A stretch of DNA of 64,000 nt from Myxococcales bacterium (GTDB taxonomy: Bacteria > Myxococcota_A > Polyangia > Polyangiales > Polyangiaceae), in the NCBI GenBank assembly GCA_004193285.1, contig SECP01000033.1, forward strand, positions 1 through 64,000, read 5' to 3'. The notes under the pieces were generated by a model. That model ran no database searches. It was not told where the DNA came from and worked only from the letters and a program-made list of their open reading frames with translations. Below, one piece after another: positions 8,601 through 17,403 of this stretch. The position numbers and the translations under genes were made by a program. Every line of letters begins with the position of its first letter. Position 1 is the stretch's first letter.

Positions 8601-8614
8601 TGACGCCCGTGTCA
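8601..8614. promoter_or_regulatory. Proximal operator of the dehydratase-like gene
   Basis: TGACGCCCGTGTCA is identical to 574-587. A -35-like TTGCTT lies at 8571-8576, 30 bases before it (29 in the other copy). The site ends 42 bases before the ATG at 8656 (43 in the other copy). Confidence 0.72.
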
Positions 8615-8655
8615 GGCCCGGCGCGGCCGCGCCCAACGTGACAGGGAGCCCTAGC

Positions 8656-10560
8656 ATGACCCAGCAGATCGACCTCGGAACAACCAAGAAGAAGCTGCCG
8701 CTCGTCGGGCAGGACGTGATGCTCGACATCGACGCCGAGCTCAAGGCTTTCGAGGACTCCGAGCGCGAAAAGCTCGGCCTCGAGATCGAGCAGCGCTGGC
8801 TGGAGGACATGGCGAACCTGCAGTTCACCAAGTCCGAAAAGAGCAACATCACGTTGCTCATTGGCGGCCTGACTATGGCGCACGACTACCTCGTGTCCGG
8901 CGCCTTCACGAGCCTCGGCTACAACACCGTCCCGCTGGACGCGCCGAACTACGACGCGCTTCGCGCGGGCAAGGAGTTCGGTAACCGTGGCCAGTGCAAC
9001 CCGACGTACTTCACGGTCGGTAACCTGGTTAAGTACCTCGTGTACCTGCGCGACGAGCGCGGCATCTCCACCAAGGAGATCGTCGATAAGTACGTGTTCC
9101 TCACCGCCGGCGCCTGCGGCCCGTGTCGCTTCGGCATGTACGTGACGGAGTACCGCAAGGCCTTGCGCGACGCCGGCTTCGACGGTTTCCGCGTCATGCT
9201 GTTTCAGCAGCAGGGTGGTCTGTCGCAAGCCACCGGTGAGGCGAGCGGCCTGGAGCTGAACGCCCCGTTCTTCATGGGCATGCTCAAGGGCCTCATCGCG
9301 GGTGACGTGATCAACGGCATCGGCTACCGGCTGCGTCCGTACGAAGTCGTCCCCGGCAGCACGGACAAGGCCACGGAAGAGGCCAAGAAGATTTGTTACG
9401 AAGCGCTGCTGAACAAGAAGAGCATCTTGCTCGCGCTGCTCAAGTCCAAAGAGCTGTTCAAGAAGGTCGAGATCGACCGCACGCGCTGTAAGCCCAAGGT
9501 CGCCATCATCGGCGAGTTCTGGGCCATGACGACCGAGGGCGACGGCAACTACCAACTCCAGCGCTTCCTGGAGAAGGAAGGCGCCGAGTGCGACATCCAG
9601 TTCGTGACGGCGTGGATCCTCTACAACATCTGGGAGGTCCGCTTCGACACCAAGAACCGCGCGCTGCTACGCGGGACGGACGACGCGAAGCTCGGCCTCT
9701 CCGGCGCCGGCGAGTACGGCGTGTTCCTGCGCAAGATCGGTCTGTGGGCGGGCGACAAAGCGCTCCGCGCCGCGTTCCAGACCTTCGCCCATGCCGGCGG
9801 CTTCTACGGCTACCACCTGCCGGACATGGACGCGGTGGCGGACGTAGCGGCTCCCTTCTACAACAACGACCTCCGCGGCGGCGAAGGCCACATGGAGGTC
9901 GGCAAGCTGATCCTCAACGTGGTCAAGAACAAGGCCACCATGACCCTGAGCGTGAAGCCCTTCGGCTGCATGCCCAGCTCCAGCGTGTCGGACGGCGTGC
10001 AGTCGCTCATCACCGAGCGCTTCCCGGGCACCATCTTCTGCGCGGTCGAGACGAGCGGCGACGGCGCGGTCAACTTCCAGAGCCGCGTGCAGATGTACCT
10101 GTTCAAGGCCAAGCAAGCCGCGCAGGCGGAGCTGGAGGTCGCGCTCAAGGACACCGGCCTCACCATCGAGATGGTGCAGGAGTTCCTGCAGCAGAACCCG
10201 CGCTACGCGGCCTCGCTGCACCTGCCGGATCACGCCGCCGGCCACACCGCGGGGGACCTCGTGTACGAGGTCGCCAAGGTTTACGGCAAGTCCAAGCTCG
10301 AGATCTTCGCCGCGCAGGCGCAGACCGCGCTCAGGTCGCTACGCGACGCCGCGCTGAAGTCCGGCACGGAGGCGCCCGAGAAGGCGCAGGCCGCCGCCGC
10401 CTTCGCGCGTGAAGCCGCGGTGGAGCTGTACAGCATCGCCAAGGAGAAGGCGCCGAGCGCCGCGGAAGCCGCCCTGGGCAAGGCCAAAGCCAAGCTCGGC
10501 CAGGTGCTGCCGCTCTTCAAGGCGCAGAAGCCGGAAGAATACGCCGCCGCGGCCGAGTAA
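8656..10560 (+). CDS. 2-hydroxyacyl-CoA dehydratase D-component-like iron-sulfur protein (COG3581-type)
   Basis: 634 residues. It resembles the HgdB/FldC-type two-lobed cluster-binding subunit, in the long form that partners DUF2229 activases. Cysteines likely to serve as cluster ligands are C114 (GQCNPTY), C154 and C157 (AGACGPCRFG), C247, C278 and one in a later FGCMPSSS segment. The tail is Ala/Lys-rich and helical. In the family, an activase delivers a low-potential electron with ATP hydrolysis and this subunit carries out a reductive or dehydration reaction; double-cubane-cluster proteins belong to the same superfamily. The real substrate cannot be read from sequence. The ATG at 8656 has AGGGAG 7 bases upstream. 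It is separated from its presumed activase (630-4286) but shares its promoter layout. Confidence 0.82.
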   Translation: MTQQIDLGTTKKKLPLVGQDVMLDIDAELKAFEDSEREKLGLEIEQRWLEDMANLQFTKSEKSNITLLIGGLTMAHDYLVSGAFTSLGYNTVPLDAPNYDALRAGKEFGNRGQCNPTYFTVGNLVKYLVYLRDERGISTKEIVDKYVFLTAGACGPCRFGMYVTEYRKALRDAGFDGFRVMLFQQQGGLSQATGEASGLELNAPFFMGMLKGLIAGDVINGIGYRLRPYEVVPGSTDKATEEAKKICYEALLNKKSILLALLKSKELFKKVEIDRTRCKPKVAIIGEFWAMTTEGDGNYQLQRFLEKEGAECDIQFVTAWILYNIWEVRFDTKNRALLRGTDDAKLGLSGAGEYGVFLRKIGLWAGDKALRAAFQTFAHAGGFYGYHLPDMDAVADVAAPFYNNDLRGGEGHMEVGKLILNVVKNKATMTLSVKPFGCMPSSSVSDGVQSLITERFPGTIFCAVETSGDGAVNFQSRVQMYLFKAKQAAQAELEVALKDTGLTIEMVQEFLQQNPRYAASLHLPDHAAGHTAGDLVYEVAKVYGKSKLEIFAAQAQTALRSLRDAALKSGTEAPEKAQAAAAFAREAAVELYSIAKEKAPSAAEAALGKAKAKLGQVLPLFKAQKPEEYAAAAE

Positions 10561-10583
10561 GGCCGCCGCGAACGCGTGCTAAG

Positions 10584-10616
10584 ACGCCCGGGCGCCGCGA
10601 GGTCCCCGGGCGTTTT
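10584..10616 (+). terminator. Rho-independent terminator after the dehydratase-like gene
   Basis: The stem ACGCCCGGG (10584-10592) / CCCGGGCGT (10605-10613) is followed by TTTT. It ends 17 bases before the MFS start, so the transporter needs its own promoter or read-through. Confidence 0.82.
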
Positions 10617-10633
10617 CGTGTGTACGGATCCCC

Positions 10634-11878
10634 ATGCTGAAAGCACTCCACGACAAGATCAGCGACGCGAACGTGGTCAGGATTTACCTGACCACGCTCG
10701 GCCTCGGCACCGCCTATGGCATGGCCATCAGCGTGATCGCGGTGTTCCTCGATCAGCGGGGCTACAAGGAGACCCAGATCGGCACCCTCGCGGCGTGGTT
10801 CGCGGCGGGCATCATGGTCACCGCGGTCGCCTCGGGTCACCTGGTGAGCCGCTTCGGCGCCAAGCGCGTGCTCGTCGCGGCGCTGTTCACCTACGCCGCG
10901 ACGGTCGCCCTGTTCCCGTTCGCGCCCGGCTACGGCGCGATCGCCGGCCTGCGCTTTTTCGACGGCGCCGCGTCCGTCTGCGTGTGGGTCGCCTCCGAGA
11001 CGATCCTGCTGGCGCGGGCCCAGCGGGCGATCAAGGCGTTCATCACCAGCATCTACGCGATGTCGATCGCAGTCGGCTACGGAGCGGGCTCGGGCGCCGC
11101 CTTCCTGGCCGCGGATGTGCTGCCCAACGAGCGGATCTTCCTCGTCTCGGGCGCGATCACGGTGGTGACGGCCATCTTCGTCGCGCTCAGGCTGGACCGG
11201 AGCTCGGACACTCAGCGCGAGGAGCCCGACGCCGCGGGCGCGACGGAAGGCGCCGCGCCAAAGGCTCCGCTCGGCACGCTGATCAGTCGCATCAAGGCGT
11301 CCTGCTTCGCCACGTTTTGTTACGGCTACTTCCAGTCGAGCGTCGTGCTCTTCCTGCCCTTGTTCATGAAGAACGAGAAGGGCATCCCTCAAGAGCAGAC
11401 GCGTCTGATCACCTTCTTCTTCGCGGGCGGCATGCTGCTGGCGACCAACTTCGCAGGTCGCATCGGGGACCGGCACGGCCACCTGTTGGTGATGCGCATT
11501 TTGGCCGTCGTCGGCACGGCCATGATCGCTTCGTTCGTCTGGCTCAACGGCCTCCCCGCGATGGCAGTCGCGGTCTTCGTGGCGGGCGCGAGCTTGGCGA
11601 GCATCTCGCCTCTGAGCTTGGCGCTACAGGGCCTACAGACGCGCGAGTATGGCCGCGCGACCGGCATCTACAACGCGTTTTACGCCGCGGGGATGCTGCT
11701 CGGCCCGCCCATCTCCAGCCAGATTTTTCACCTGAGCGGCGGCGGACCGATGCTTTACCACCTCGCCGCGCTGTGGGCCGCGTTCGTGGTGTTCGCCCAG
11801 GTCTTTCGCCGTGACGACCCAGCGCTCACGCGCGGGCCGGTGGCGGCCGCACCGCTCGCGACCTCAGACGTGGATTGA
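10634..11878 (+). CDS. Major facilitator superfamily transporter
   Basis: 414 residues with about twelve hydrophobic segments, the standard MFS size. The first half holds the loop between helices 2 and 3 (GHLVSRFGAKRVLVA, a form of the GxLaDrxGrkr motif), repeated in the second half as GRIGDRHGHLLVMR. A hydrophilic middle loop (about 195-220, EEPDAAGATEGAAPK) separates the halves. It would be an inner-membrane secondary transporter, possibly a drug or metabolite exporter; the substrate cannot be assigned. It lies downstream of the dehydratase-like gene beyond a terminator. The downstream TauE/SafE gene is convergent, with 2 bases between the stops. Confidence 0.88.
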   Translation: MLKALHDKISDANVVRIYLTTLGLGTAYGMAISVIAVFLDQRGYKETQIGTLAAWFAAGIMVTAVASGHLVSRFGAKRVLVAALFTYAATVALFPFAPGYGAIAGLRFFDGAASVCVWVASETILLARAQRAIKAFITSIYAMSIAVGYGAGSGAAFLAADVLPNERIFLVSGAITVVTAIFVALRLDRSSDTQREEPDAAGATEGAAPKAPLGTLISRIKASCFATFCYGYFQSSVVLFLPLFMKNEKGIPQEQTRLITFFFAGGMLLATNFAGRIGDRHGHLLVMRILAVVGTAMIASFVWLNGLPAMAVAVFVAGASLASISPLSLALQGLQTREYGRATGIYNAFYAAGMLLGPPISSQIFHLSGGGPMLYHLAALWAAFVVFAQVFRRDDPALTRGPVAAAPLATSDVD

Positions 11879-11880
11879 GC

Positions 11881-12780
11881 TCAGCGCGCGGCCGCGCCGT
11901 CGAAGGACCTCTGCGCTTCCGCCTTGCGACGCGCGGCGGCGTTCATCGCTACGCTGACCCCAATCATCAGCAGTCCCGCGCTGAGCACGGAGATGGCCGC
12001 GACCTGATTGCTAGCGCCGAGCAGCTTGGTGGCGCTGGCGAGCAGAACGATGATCAGCGCAGGACGAATGAGGTGATCCGGCGCGCGCGAAGAGAGCTGT
12101 GCGCCGATGAATACCCCCGGAATGGCGCCCACGAGGATGGAAGCGGTGAGCGCGAGCTGGAAGTCACCGAACAAAACGTGGCCCAGCGCGGCCGAGGCGA
12201 CGAGCGGCACGGCTTGCACCAAGTCCGTGCCCACGAGCTCGGAGAGCTTGAAGCTCGGGTACAGCATGAGGAGCAAGATGATCATCAGCGACCCCGAGCC
12301 GACGGAGGTCAGGCCGACGATCAACCCGCCCGCGATGCCGATGAGCAACGTGGGCAGCTTCTTGACTTGAAGCGGGGCCATGCTGTCGCCTGGCTTGCGG
12401 GAGCGCGCGAGGATGGGACGAATCACCAAACCCAAGGCGACGACGAGCAGGGCCGCGCCGAGCGCGTGCTTGACGACGCCCTGCAGAACCGCGCCTTGGC
12501 CGAGCGTCTTGAGCAGGACCACGCCGAGGAACGCGGACGGTATGGAGCCCATCACCAGCCACTTCACCAGGTCCTTGTTGACCGAGCCGCGCTTGAAATG
12601 GATGCCGCCCCCGATGGGCTTCATGATCATGCTGGCGACGATGTCGCTCGAGACCGCCGCCAGTGGCTCGACCTTGAACAACAGGACGAGGATGGGCGTC
12701 ATCAACGCCCCTCCCCCCATACCGGTCAGCCCAACTACGAAGCCGACGAACAGGCCGGCGAGCGCAACAATCGGATCCAT
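11881..12780 (-). CDS. TauE/SafE-family anion exporter
   Basis: 299 residues, eight or so membrane helices arranged as an inverted repeat. Each half has the family signature: GLTGMGGGALMTP near 17-29 and GLTSVGSGSLMI near 165. Relatives export sulfite, sulfoacetate or other small organic anions, and many are uncharacterised. The ATG at 12780 begins directly with a membrane helix, as usual for this family. The gene stands alone on its strand after the antiporter operon. An inverted repeat at 12802-12826 lies just upstream of the start and may control it. Confidence 0.85.
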   Translation of the reverse strand: MDPIVALAGLFVGFVVGLTGMGGGALMTPILVLLFKVEPLAAVSSDIVASMIMKPIGGGIHFKRGSVNKDLVKWLVMGSIPSAFLGVVLLKTLGQGAVLQGVVKHALGAALLVVALGLVIRPILARSRKPGDSMAPLQVKKLPTLLIGIAGGLIVGLTSVGSGSLMIILLLMLYPSFKLSELVGTDLVQAVPLVASAALGHVLFGDFQLALTASILVGAIPGVFIGAQLSSRAPDHLIRPALIIVLLASATKLLGASNQVAAISVLSAGLLMIGVSVAMNAAARRKAEAQRSFDGAAAR

Positions 12781-12801
12781 CGCCCGGATTGTTTAGCACC
12801 G

Positions 12802-12826
12802 AATCCCTATCGAGAAAGTAGGGATT
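12802..12826. repeat. Inverted repeat upstream of the TauE/SafE gene
   Basis: AATCCCTA (12802-12809) and TAGGGATT (12819-12826) are perfect 8-bp arms around a 9-base spacer, 22 bases before the ATG. No T-tract follows on either strand, so an operator is somewhat likelier than a terminator. Confidence 0.6.
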
Positions 12827-12875
12827 AGCCGAGCAGGGCTAGTCTGCGGAAATTATTGGGATTGCTGCGGTACCG

Positions 12876-14243
12876 CTAAGGCGCAGCTCCCACCGGTGGC
12901 AGCGAGGGTCGAGCCGCCGGCTCACTGCGGTCACTCTCGCCGGTCTTGTCGAGCGCCATCTTGAAGAGGACGGGCCCGATCATCTCGTTGATGGCGACCG
13001 CGGCGATGACCAGCGAGCCGAAGCCGTCCCCCACCGTCGGAAACGAGTTCTTCACGACCACCCCGAGCCCCAGCGCGAGCCCAGCTTGCGAGACCAGCGA
13101 GGACCAGCCCCATTTGCGAACGACGGGCGGGTCACCGGCGAGCCGCGCGCTGATGCGCGACGCAACGAAAGTGAAGAAGGCGCGCCCCGCGCAGAGCGCA
13201 AGCGCGATGGGCCAGAGCTGCTTGAGCAGCGGTACGTCCAGCTCCGCCCCGGCGGTGGCGAAGAACAGCACGAAGACCACGCTGCCCATTTGCTCCACCG
13301 CGTGGAGGAGCTTGGGCCCCTGATTGGACAGGTTCTGAACCACGAACCCCGCGGTGAGGAAGGTCAGGAGCGGGTCGAGGTGGACGTACCTGAGACCGGC
13401 CGTGACTCCGAAGCCGAGCGCGAGCAGCACGAGGATGAGCTGGCCCCCGACCAGGCGCAGGTACATCGCGAGCAGGAGGCCGAGGGTGGTGCCCATCGAG
13501 AAGCTGCCCAAGATTTCATGCCCGAGCACGTTGAAGTCGTCGATGGAGATCGATGCGCCCGGCGTGATGAGGGGCCGAGCCAGCATGATCGCGGTGGCGA
13601 TCATCATCACGACCACGACGTCCGACAACATGATGAAGCCGAGCGAAAACGTGGCGAGCGGGCCCTTGGCGCGCGTCTGCGAGAGGATGCCCATGCAGGC
13701 CGAGGGGCTCCGCGTCACGCACAGCGCCCCCCAGAGCAGGGCGACGCCGAGCAGAGGCCGGGCCTCCAGATTTTGCGCGAACGGAATGAAGCGCGAGAGC
13801 AGCCAGAACAGGGTGCCCATGCCGACCAAAACCACGCCGGTTTGAATCAGGCTGGCGTAGGCGAGACTCTTGGCGACGGAGCGCAAGGTCTCCAGACGCA
13901 GCTCCACGCCGCCCGCGAGGGCGATCAGCGCCAAGGCGAGCGTGTTGACCGGCAGCAGCTGCTTGACCGCTTCGTGATCCACCAAGTGCAGCACGTGCGG
14001 GCCGCCGACGATCCCAGCCAGCAAGTAGCCGGAGAGATGCGGCAAGCCGAGCGGCTCCAAGAGCTCGCTGAGCAGAGTTCCCGCGAGCACGAGGAAGCCA
14101 ATCGCGGTCATGATGCCGAGCCGTGACTCGACCTCGGGCGCGATTTTGGTGAGCGCGAACAGCACGCCGAACGAAACCGCCAAGGCGAGCGCTTGCACCG
14201 CGCGCGTGGCGAGACCCTTTTGTGCGCTGCCGTGGCCGCTCAT
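12876..14243 (-). CDS. CPA2-type cation:proton antiporter (probable active subunit)
   Basis: 455 residues with 11-13 membrane helices and no obvious cytoplasmic RCK/TrkA domain. Family landmarks are LPHLSGYLLAGIVGGPH near 68-83 and, after the SPSA segment, LSDVVVVM, where D208 falls at the place of the acidic transport residue (the QD motif of Kef proteins reads SD here). It probably exchanges K+ or Na+ for protons. The ATG at 14243 overlaps the stop of the preceding antiporter gene (ATGA). It is the last of three coupled genes (MscS, antiporter, antiporter), which suggests a joint role in osmotic or pH adaptation. Confidence 0.85.
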   Translation of the reverse strand: MSGHGSAQKGLATRAVQALALAVSFGVLFALTKIAPEVESRLGIMTAIGFLVLAGTLLSELLEPLGLPHLSGYLLAGIVGGPHVLHLVDHEAVKQLLPVNTLALALIALAGGVELRLETLRSVAKSLAYASLIQTGVVLVGMGTLFWLLSRFIPFAQNLEARPLLGVALLWGALCVTRSPSACMGILSQTRAKGPLATFSLGFIMLSDVVVVMMIATAIMLARPLITPGASISIDDFNVLGHEILGSFSMGTTLGLLLAMYLRLVGGQLILVLLALGFGVTAGLRYVHLDPLLTFLTAGFVVQNLSNQGPKLLHAVEQMGSVVFVLFFATAGAELDVPLLKQLWPIALALCAGRAFFTFVASRISARLAGDPPVVRKWGWSSLVSQAGLALGLGVVVKNSFPTVGDGFGSLVIAAVAINEMIGPVLFKMALDKTGESDRSEPAARPSLPPVGAAP

Positions 14244-15487
14244 CCGTGGCTCTCCTGCTCCGTGAGCTTAGGGGGTGCGTCGCTAGGGCGCCCTATTTGG
14301 CTGGGGTCCACCGCGTGCAGCTCGCCCGCGCGCCGAAGCGAGCGACGCAGCGCCGCCGGGCCGACCCATTCACCCAGCACCGTGGAGACGACCGCGAAGA
14401 GCAGCACTGCGTCCGACGCGACGCCGGGGACCCGGGTCGAAAAGGCCAGCGCCGCTGCGACCGTGAAGCCGCCGGAGGCAAGCATGCTCAAGCCGAAGTC
14501 CTCTCCGGTGCCGCGCGCGGGCCCGCTGCGCAAGGCCGACCCGAGCAGCACGCGCACCAAAATCTTCGCGAGCAGTGCGATACCGACGAGCACCAAAAGC
14601 GCGGTGGGGAGCTTCAGGTTCACGTAAGCGCCGGCCAGCACGGTCACCGGGAGCAGCACCGGCTTCTCCGTCGGCGTGAGCATGGCCTTGATGTCCAGGC
14701 GGTGCCGCGAGGCGGCGAGCACGACCCCCATCGCGATCATCGCCCCGAGCAACGAGAGGCCCGCGCGATCGGCGGCGCCGACGCACAGAAGCCCGGTACC
14801 GAGCAGCACCCCCCAGCTCTCGTCACGCCGGAAGTCACGGCCGAGGAGCAGCGCCGCGATCAGCCCGAGCCCGGCGCCGAACGCGAGGGTGATGAAGGCC
14901 CGCCCCACGATGGGCACGCTGGGCAGCGACCCGCCCGGGGCGAGCGCGAACAGCACGGTGAGGGTCAGCGGCGGCACGATCGCGCTGGCGCGAGCGGCAT
15001 CCGCCGCGAAGTCCGAAAGGGGACCGCGCGCGCCGTGGCGCTCCACCACCCAGCGCACCGAGTGGCGCGTCGTCGCGGAAGCGCAGGCTCCCATGCCGAG
15101 CGCGATCGCCGTCTGCTTGAAGCCGGTGAAACCGCAGTACGGTGCCGCCACGTAGACGACGGCGCTCACGACCGCGCAGCACACGACGCCGAGGAGCACG
15201 CCGATGGCTCCGCGCTTGGGGTTGACGTACCGGTCCGCCACGCGCACGTAGCCGATGCCGACCACGAGCGCCAACCAGCCGGTGCCGACGAGCACGACCG
15301 GCTCGAAGGTGTGGGCGAGCGAGCGGCCCAGCACGTCCAAAACGTGCGGCCCGAGCGCGAACCCCAGCACCAAGTACTCGGAGCCCGAGGGCAAGCCGAA
15401 GCCGCGGATGGCGCGGCCCCCCACGAGGTTGCTGCCCAAGTACGCGAGGAGCAAGAGCCCGAGTAGGAGCCAGATGGCGTCACTCAC
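14240..15487 (-). CDS. CPA2-like antiporter homologue lacking the usual acidic pair
   Basis: 415 residues from the GTG at 15487, which overlaps the MscS stop (GTGA). The fold is antiporter-like with about 11-12 helices and a LPSGSEYLVLGFALGPHVL segment (about 32-50) matching the start of the Na_H_exchanger domain. Where the active neighbour has SD, this protein reads RASAIVPP (about 166-173); by eye the transport aspartate is replaced by alanine and the preceding residue by arginine. It may therefore be a regulatory or structural partner rather than a transporter on its own. The alignment is manual and this point needs a structure-based check. The ATGA overlap with the downstream antiporter implies balanced synthesis. 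Confidence 0.78.
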   Translation of the reverse strand: MSDAIWLLLGLLLLAYLGSNLVGGRAIRGFGLPSGSEYLVLGFALGPHVLDVLGRSLAHTFEPVVLVGTGWLALVVGIGYVRVADRYVNPKRGAIGVLLGVVCCAVVSAVVYVAAPYCGFTGFKQTAIALGMGACASATTRHSVRWVVERHGARGPLSDFAADAARASAIVPPLTLTVLFALAPGGSLPSVPIVGRAFITLAFGAGLGLIAALLLGRDFRRDESWGVLLGTGLLCVGAADRAGLSLLGAMIAMGVVLAASRHRLDIKAMLTPTEKPVLLPVTVLAGAYVNLKLPTALLVLVGIALLAKILVRVLLGSALRSGPARGTGEDFGLSMLASGGFTVAAALAFSTRVPGVASDAVLLFAVVSTVLGEWVGPAALRRSLRRAGELHAVDPSQIGRPSDAPPKLTEQESHG

Positions 15488-17304
15488 GCGCGGTCTCTCC
15501 CGAGCGTGACGCCGGCGGCCGACAGCGCGTCCAGAGCTGCGATGTGGAACGCGGTCCGCGCCTCGAGCGACTCGCACGTGGCCGCGATTCGAAAGCGGAT
15601 CGCGTCCGCGTCCGCGGAAACGATTTCGACGCTCGGCTCCGAGCCGACCTTGCCTGCAACCGTGGCGAGCAGCGAGCGCACCTCCGTGACGGACGAGCTG
15701 GCGGCGACGTACACGTCTAGGGTGAGCCGAGGGCGAGCGCCAAGGAGCCGGAGTGGCCGCACCAGCGTGAGCAGGTGGGGCACGCGCAGCTCCGTGCGGT
15801 CGGTCACGATCACTCGCAGCTCCAGCAAGTTCAGCTCCGCGACGCGGCCCCGGTAGGCGCCGAGCTCCACGTACTCGCCAACCCGCAAGCGGCGCCCGAA
15901 GAGCCAGATCGCGCCCACCGTGCCCGAAGCCAGCACCGGAGTCGAAGCGAGCCCCAGCGCGACCAGCGCGATCACGCCCACGCGCGTGAGCACTCCGTCC
16001 GACTCACCGGTGACGATGGGGGCCAGGAAGACGAGCCCCGCGATCACGATGCCCGAGCGTAAAATCACGCTCGTCGGCGCGGCCAAGTCGTTGGGCAACC
16101 AACCGAGCGCCGCTTCCCCACGGCCAACGCTGGCGAAGAACAGACCCACGAAGCGCACGAGCACGAACACGGCGAGGGCGGCGAGGGCCGCGACCACCAG
16201 CAGCGGCAGGGCCGTGGCGAGCCGCGTCATCAGCTGCGACAGCGGTGCCAGCACGACGCCGGTCAGCTTCTGCGTGTACCCGCGCGTCGACTCGAACAGC
16301 GACAGCACCACGACGAGCCACGTGTAAGCGATGCCGGCTTGCGCCAACCACTTCAACGTGCTGAGCGCGAGCACGCCCGTGGAGCGGAGCATCGCCGGGC
16401 GCACGAACTCGATGTTCTGGAAGCGCACCGAGAGCTCTCGGTCGCTGCGCTCCTCCACCCACTGGCGCGCGCGCTCCGCGAAATCACTCACCTTGCGGAT
16501 GAGGTAAAAGGCGATAAGCCCGAAGAAAACGACGAGCGAGAACGAAAACGCGCTCTTGGCGATGGCCGCGCGTTTGCGATCCGAAACGAGCTTCTCGTGA
16601 ATGGCGGACGCGGTGCTGGCGGCGAACGCGTCCAGCGAAGACCAGCCAGCGAGCTTGGCCTCCTCTTCGCTCAGCTCCACGATGAACGTGCGGCCCACCG
16701 AGAGGATGGCAGAGTCCCCCCGGCGCTGGACTCCGACGTCACTGGTCTGCTCACCGTCGTAGGCGCGCTTCAGCTGCTGGCTCGCCTCACGTGCGCGCAC
16801 CTCCGGCGTCTTTGCGCCGATCGCGGCGCGCAGCGAGAACACCGTGTCATCCGCCAGCTTGACGTTGAAGGTCGGCACGTCCGCCGGCTTCGGGGGGGGC
16901 GGCGGCTCCTCCGGCTCTACCGGCATGGGGGGCTCGGGTTCTGGCGCGGGAGGCGCGTCGACGGACGGCGCGGGGGCGGCGGCTGGGTCGGCGGAGTCCG
17001 CTCCGGCGGCTCCCCCGGCGCCCGCTTCGCCCGATGCCCCAGACGCCGACGAGCTGGACGCCGCAGGGGCGCCGCCAGACGACTTGGGGGGCGCCGAGAC
17101 TGCTCCCGCGGCCGCTGGCTTGGCGGCAGGGGGCACGGGCCGGGCTACGACCGCGGCGGGCACGCTCGCGCTGGGCACCTGGCCGAACGAGGCGCCCGCC
17201 CACAGCATCGCCGCCAAGGAGAGAACGAGTGCTGCGAAACCGCTGCTCTCGATGCGTAAAAAGCGCGTTATGCGGTCCAGCACGAGCCGACTACTTTCGG
17301 CCAC
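15484..17304 (-). CDS. MscS-family mechanosensitive channel with Pro/Ala-rich periplasmic region
   Basis: 606 residues. A signal-anchor-like helix (AALVLSLAAMLWAGASFG) leads to a long Pro/Ala/Gly-rich stretch (about 45-150). A folded region resembling a small periplasmic domain (about 150-260) follows, then four to five membrane helices. The MscS pore helix is Ala/Gly-rich (VIALVALGLASTPVLASG near 450), with the beta domain GRRLRVGEYVELGAYRGRV. Channels of this type release ions on hypo-osmotic shock. It heads a three-gene coupled operon with two antiporters. The GTG at 17304 is the outermost start; a later one cannot be excluded. Confidence 0.85.
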   Translation of the reverse strand: MAESSRLVLDRITRFLRIESSGFAALVLSLAAMLWAGASFGQVPSASVPAAVVARPVPPAAKPAAAGAVSAPPKSSGGAPAASSSSASGASGEAGAGGAAGADSADPAAAPAPSVDAPPAPEPEPPMPVEPEEPPPPPKPADVPTFNVKLADDTVFSLRAAIGAKTPEVRAREASQQLKRAYDGEQTSDVGVQRRGDSAILSVGRTFIVELSEEEAKLAGWSSLDAFAASTASAIHEKLVSDRKRAAIAKSAFSFSLVVFFGLIAFYLIRKVSDFAERARQWVEERSDRELSVRFQNIEFVRPAMLRSTGVLALSTLKWLAQAGIAYTWLVVVLSLFESTRGYTQKLTGVVLAPLSQLMTRLATALPLLVVAALAALAVFVLVRFVGLFFASVGRGEAALGWLPNDLAAPTSVILRSGIVIAGLVFLAPIVTGESDGVLTRVGVIALVALGLASTPVLASGTVGAIWLFGRRLRVGEYVELGAYRGRVAELNLLELRVIVTDRTELRVPHLLTLVRPLRLLGARPRLTLDVYVAASSSVTEVRSLLATVAGKVGSEPSVEIVSADADAIRFRIAATCESLEARTAFHIAALDALSAAGVTLGRDRA

Positions 17305-17403
17305 GCGCGCGCTGAGCGCAAGCGGCTACGGGAGGCGCCGAAACGGATAGGTGGCAGGTCGGATCCAGCCTCGCAAATCGTTGCGGCGGACGACCGCCCT
17401 GCC

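Noticed and set aside
8545..9555. 336-residue antisense frame at the dehydratase-like gene start
   Set aside because: It crosses the operators and mirrors the sense codons; no recognisable protein.
14222..15466. 414-residue plus-strand frame opposite the second antiporter
   Set aside because: His/Glu/Arg-rich mirror of membrane helices; no ribosome site or domain.
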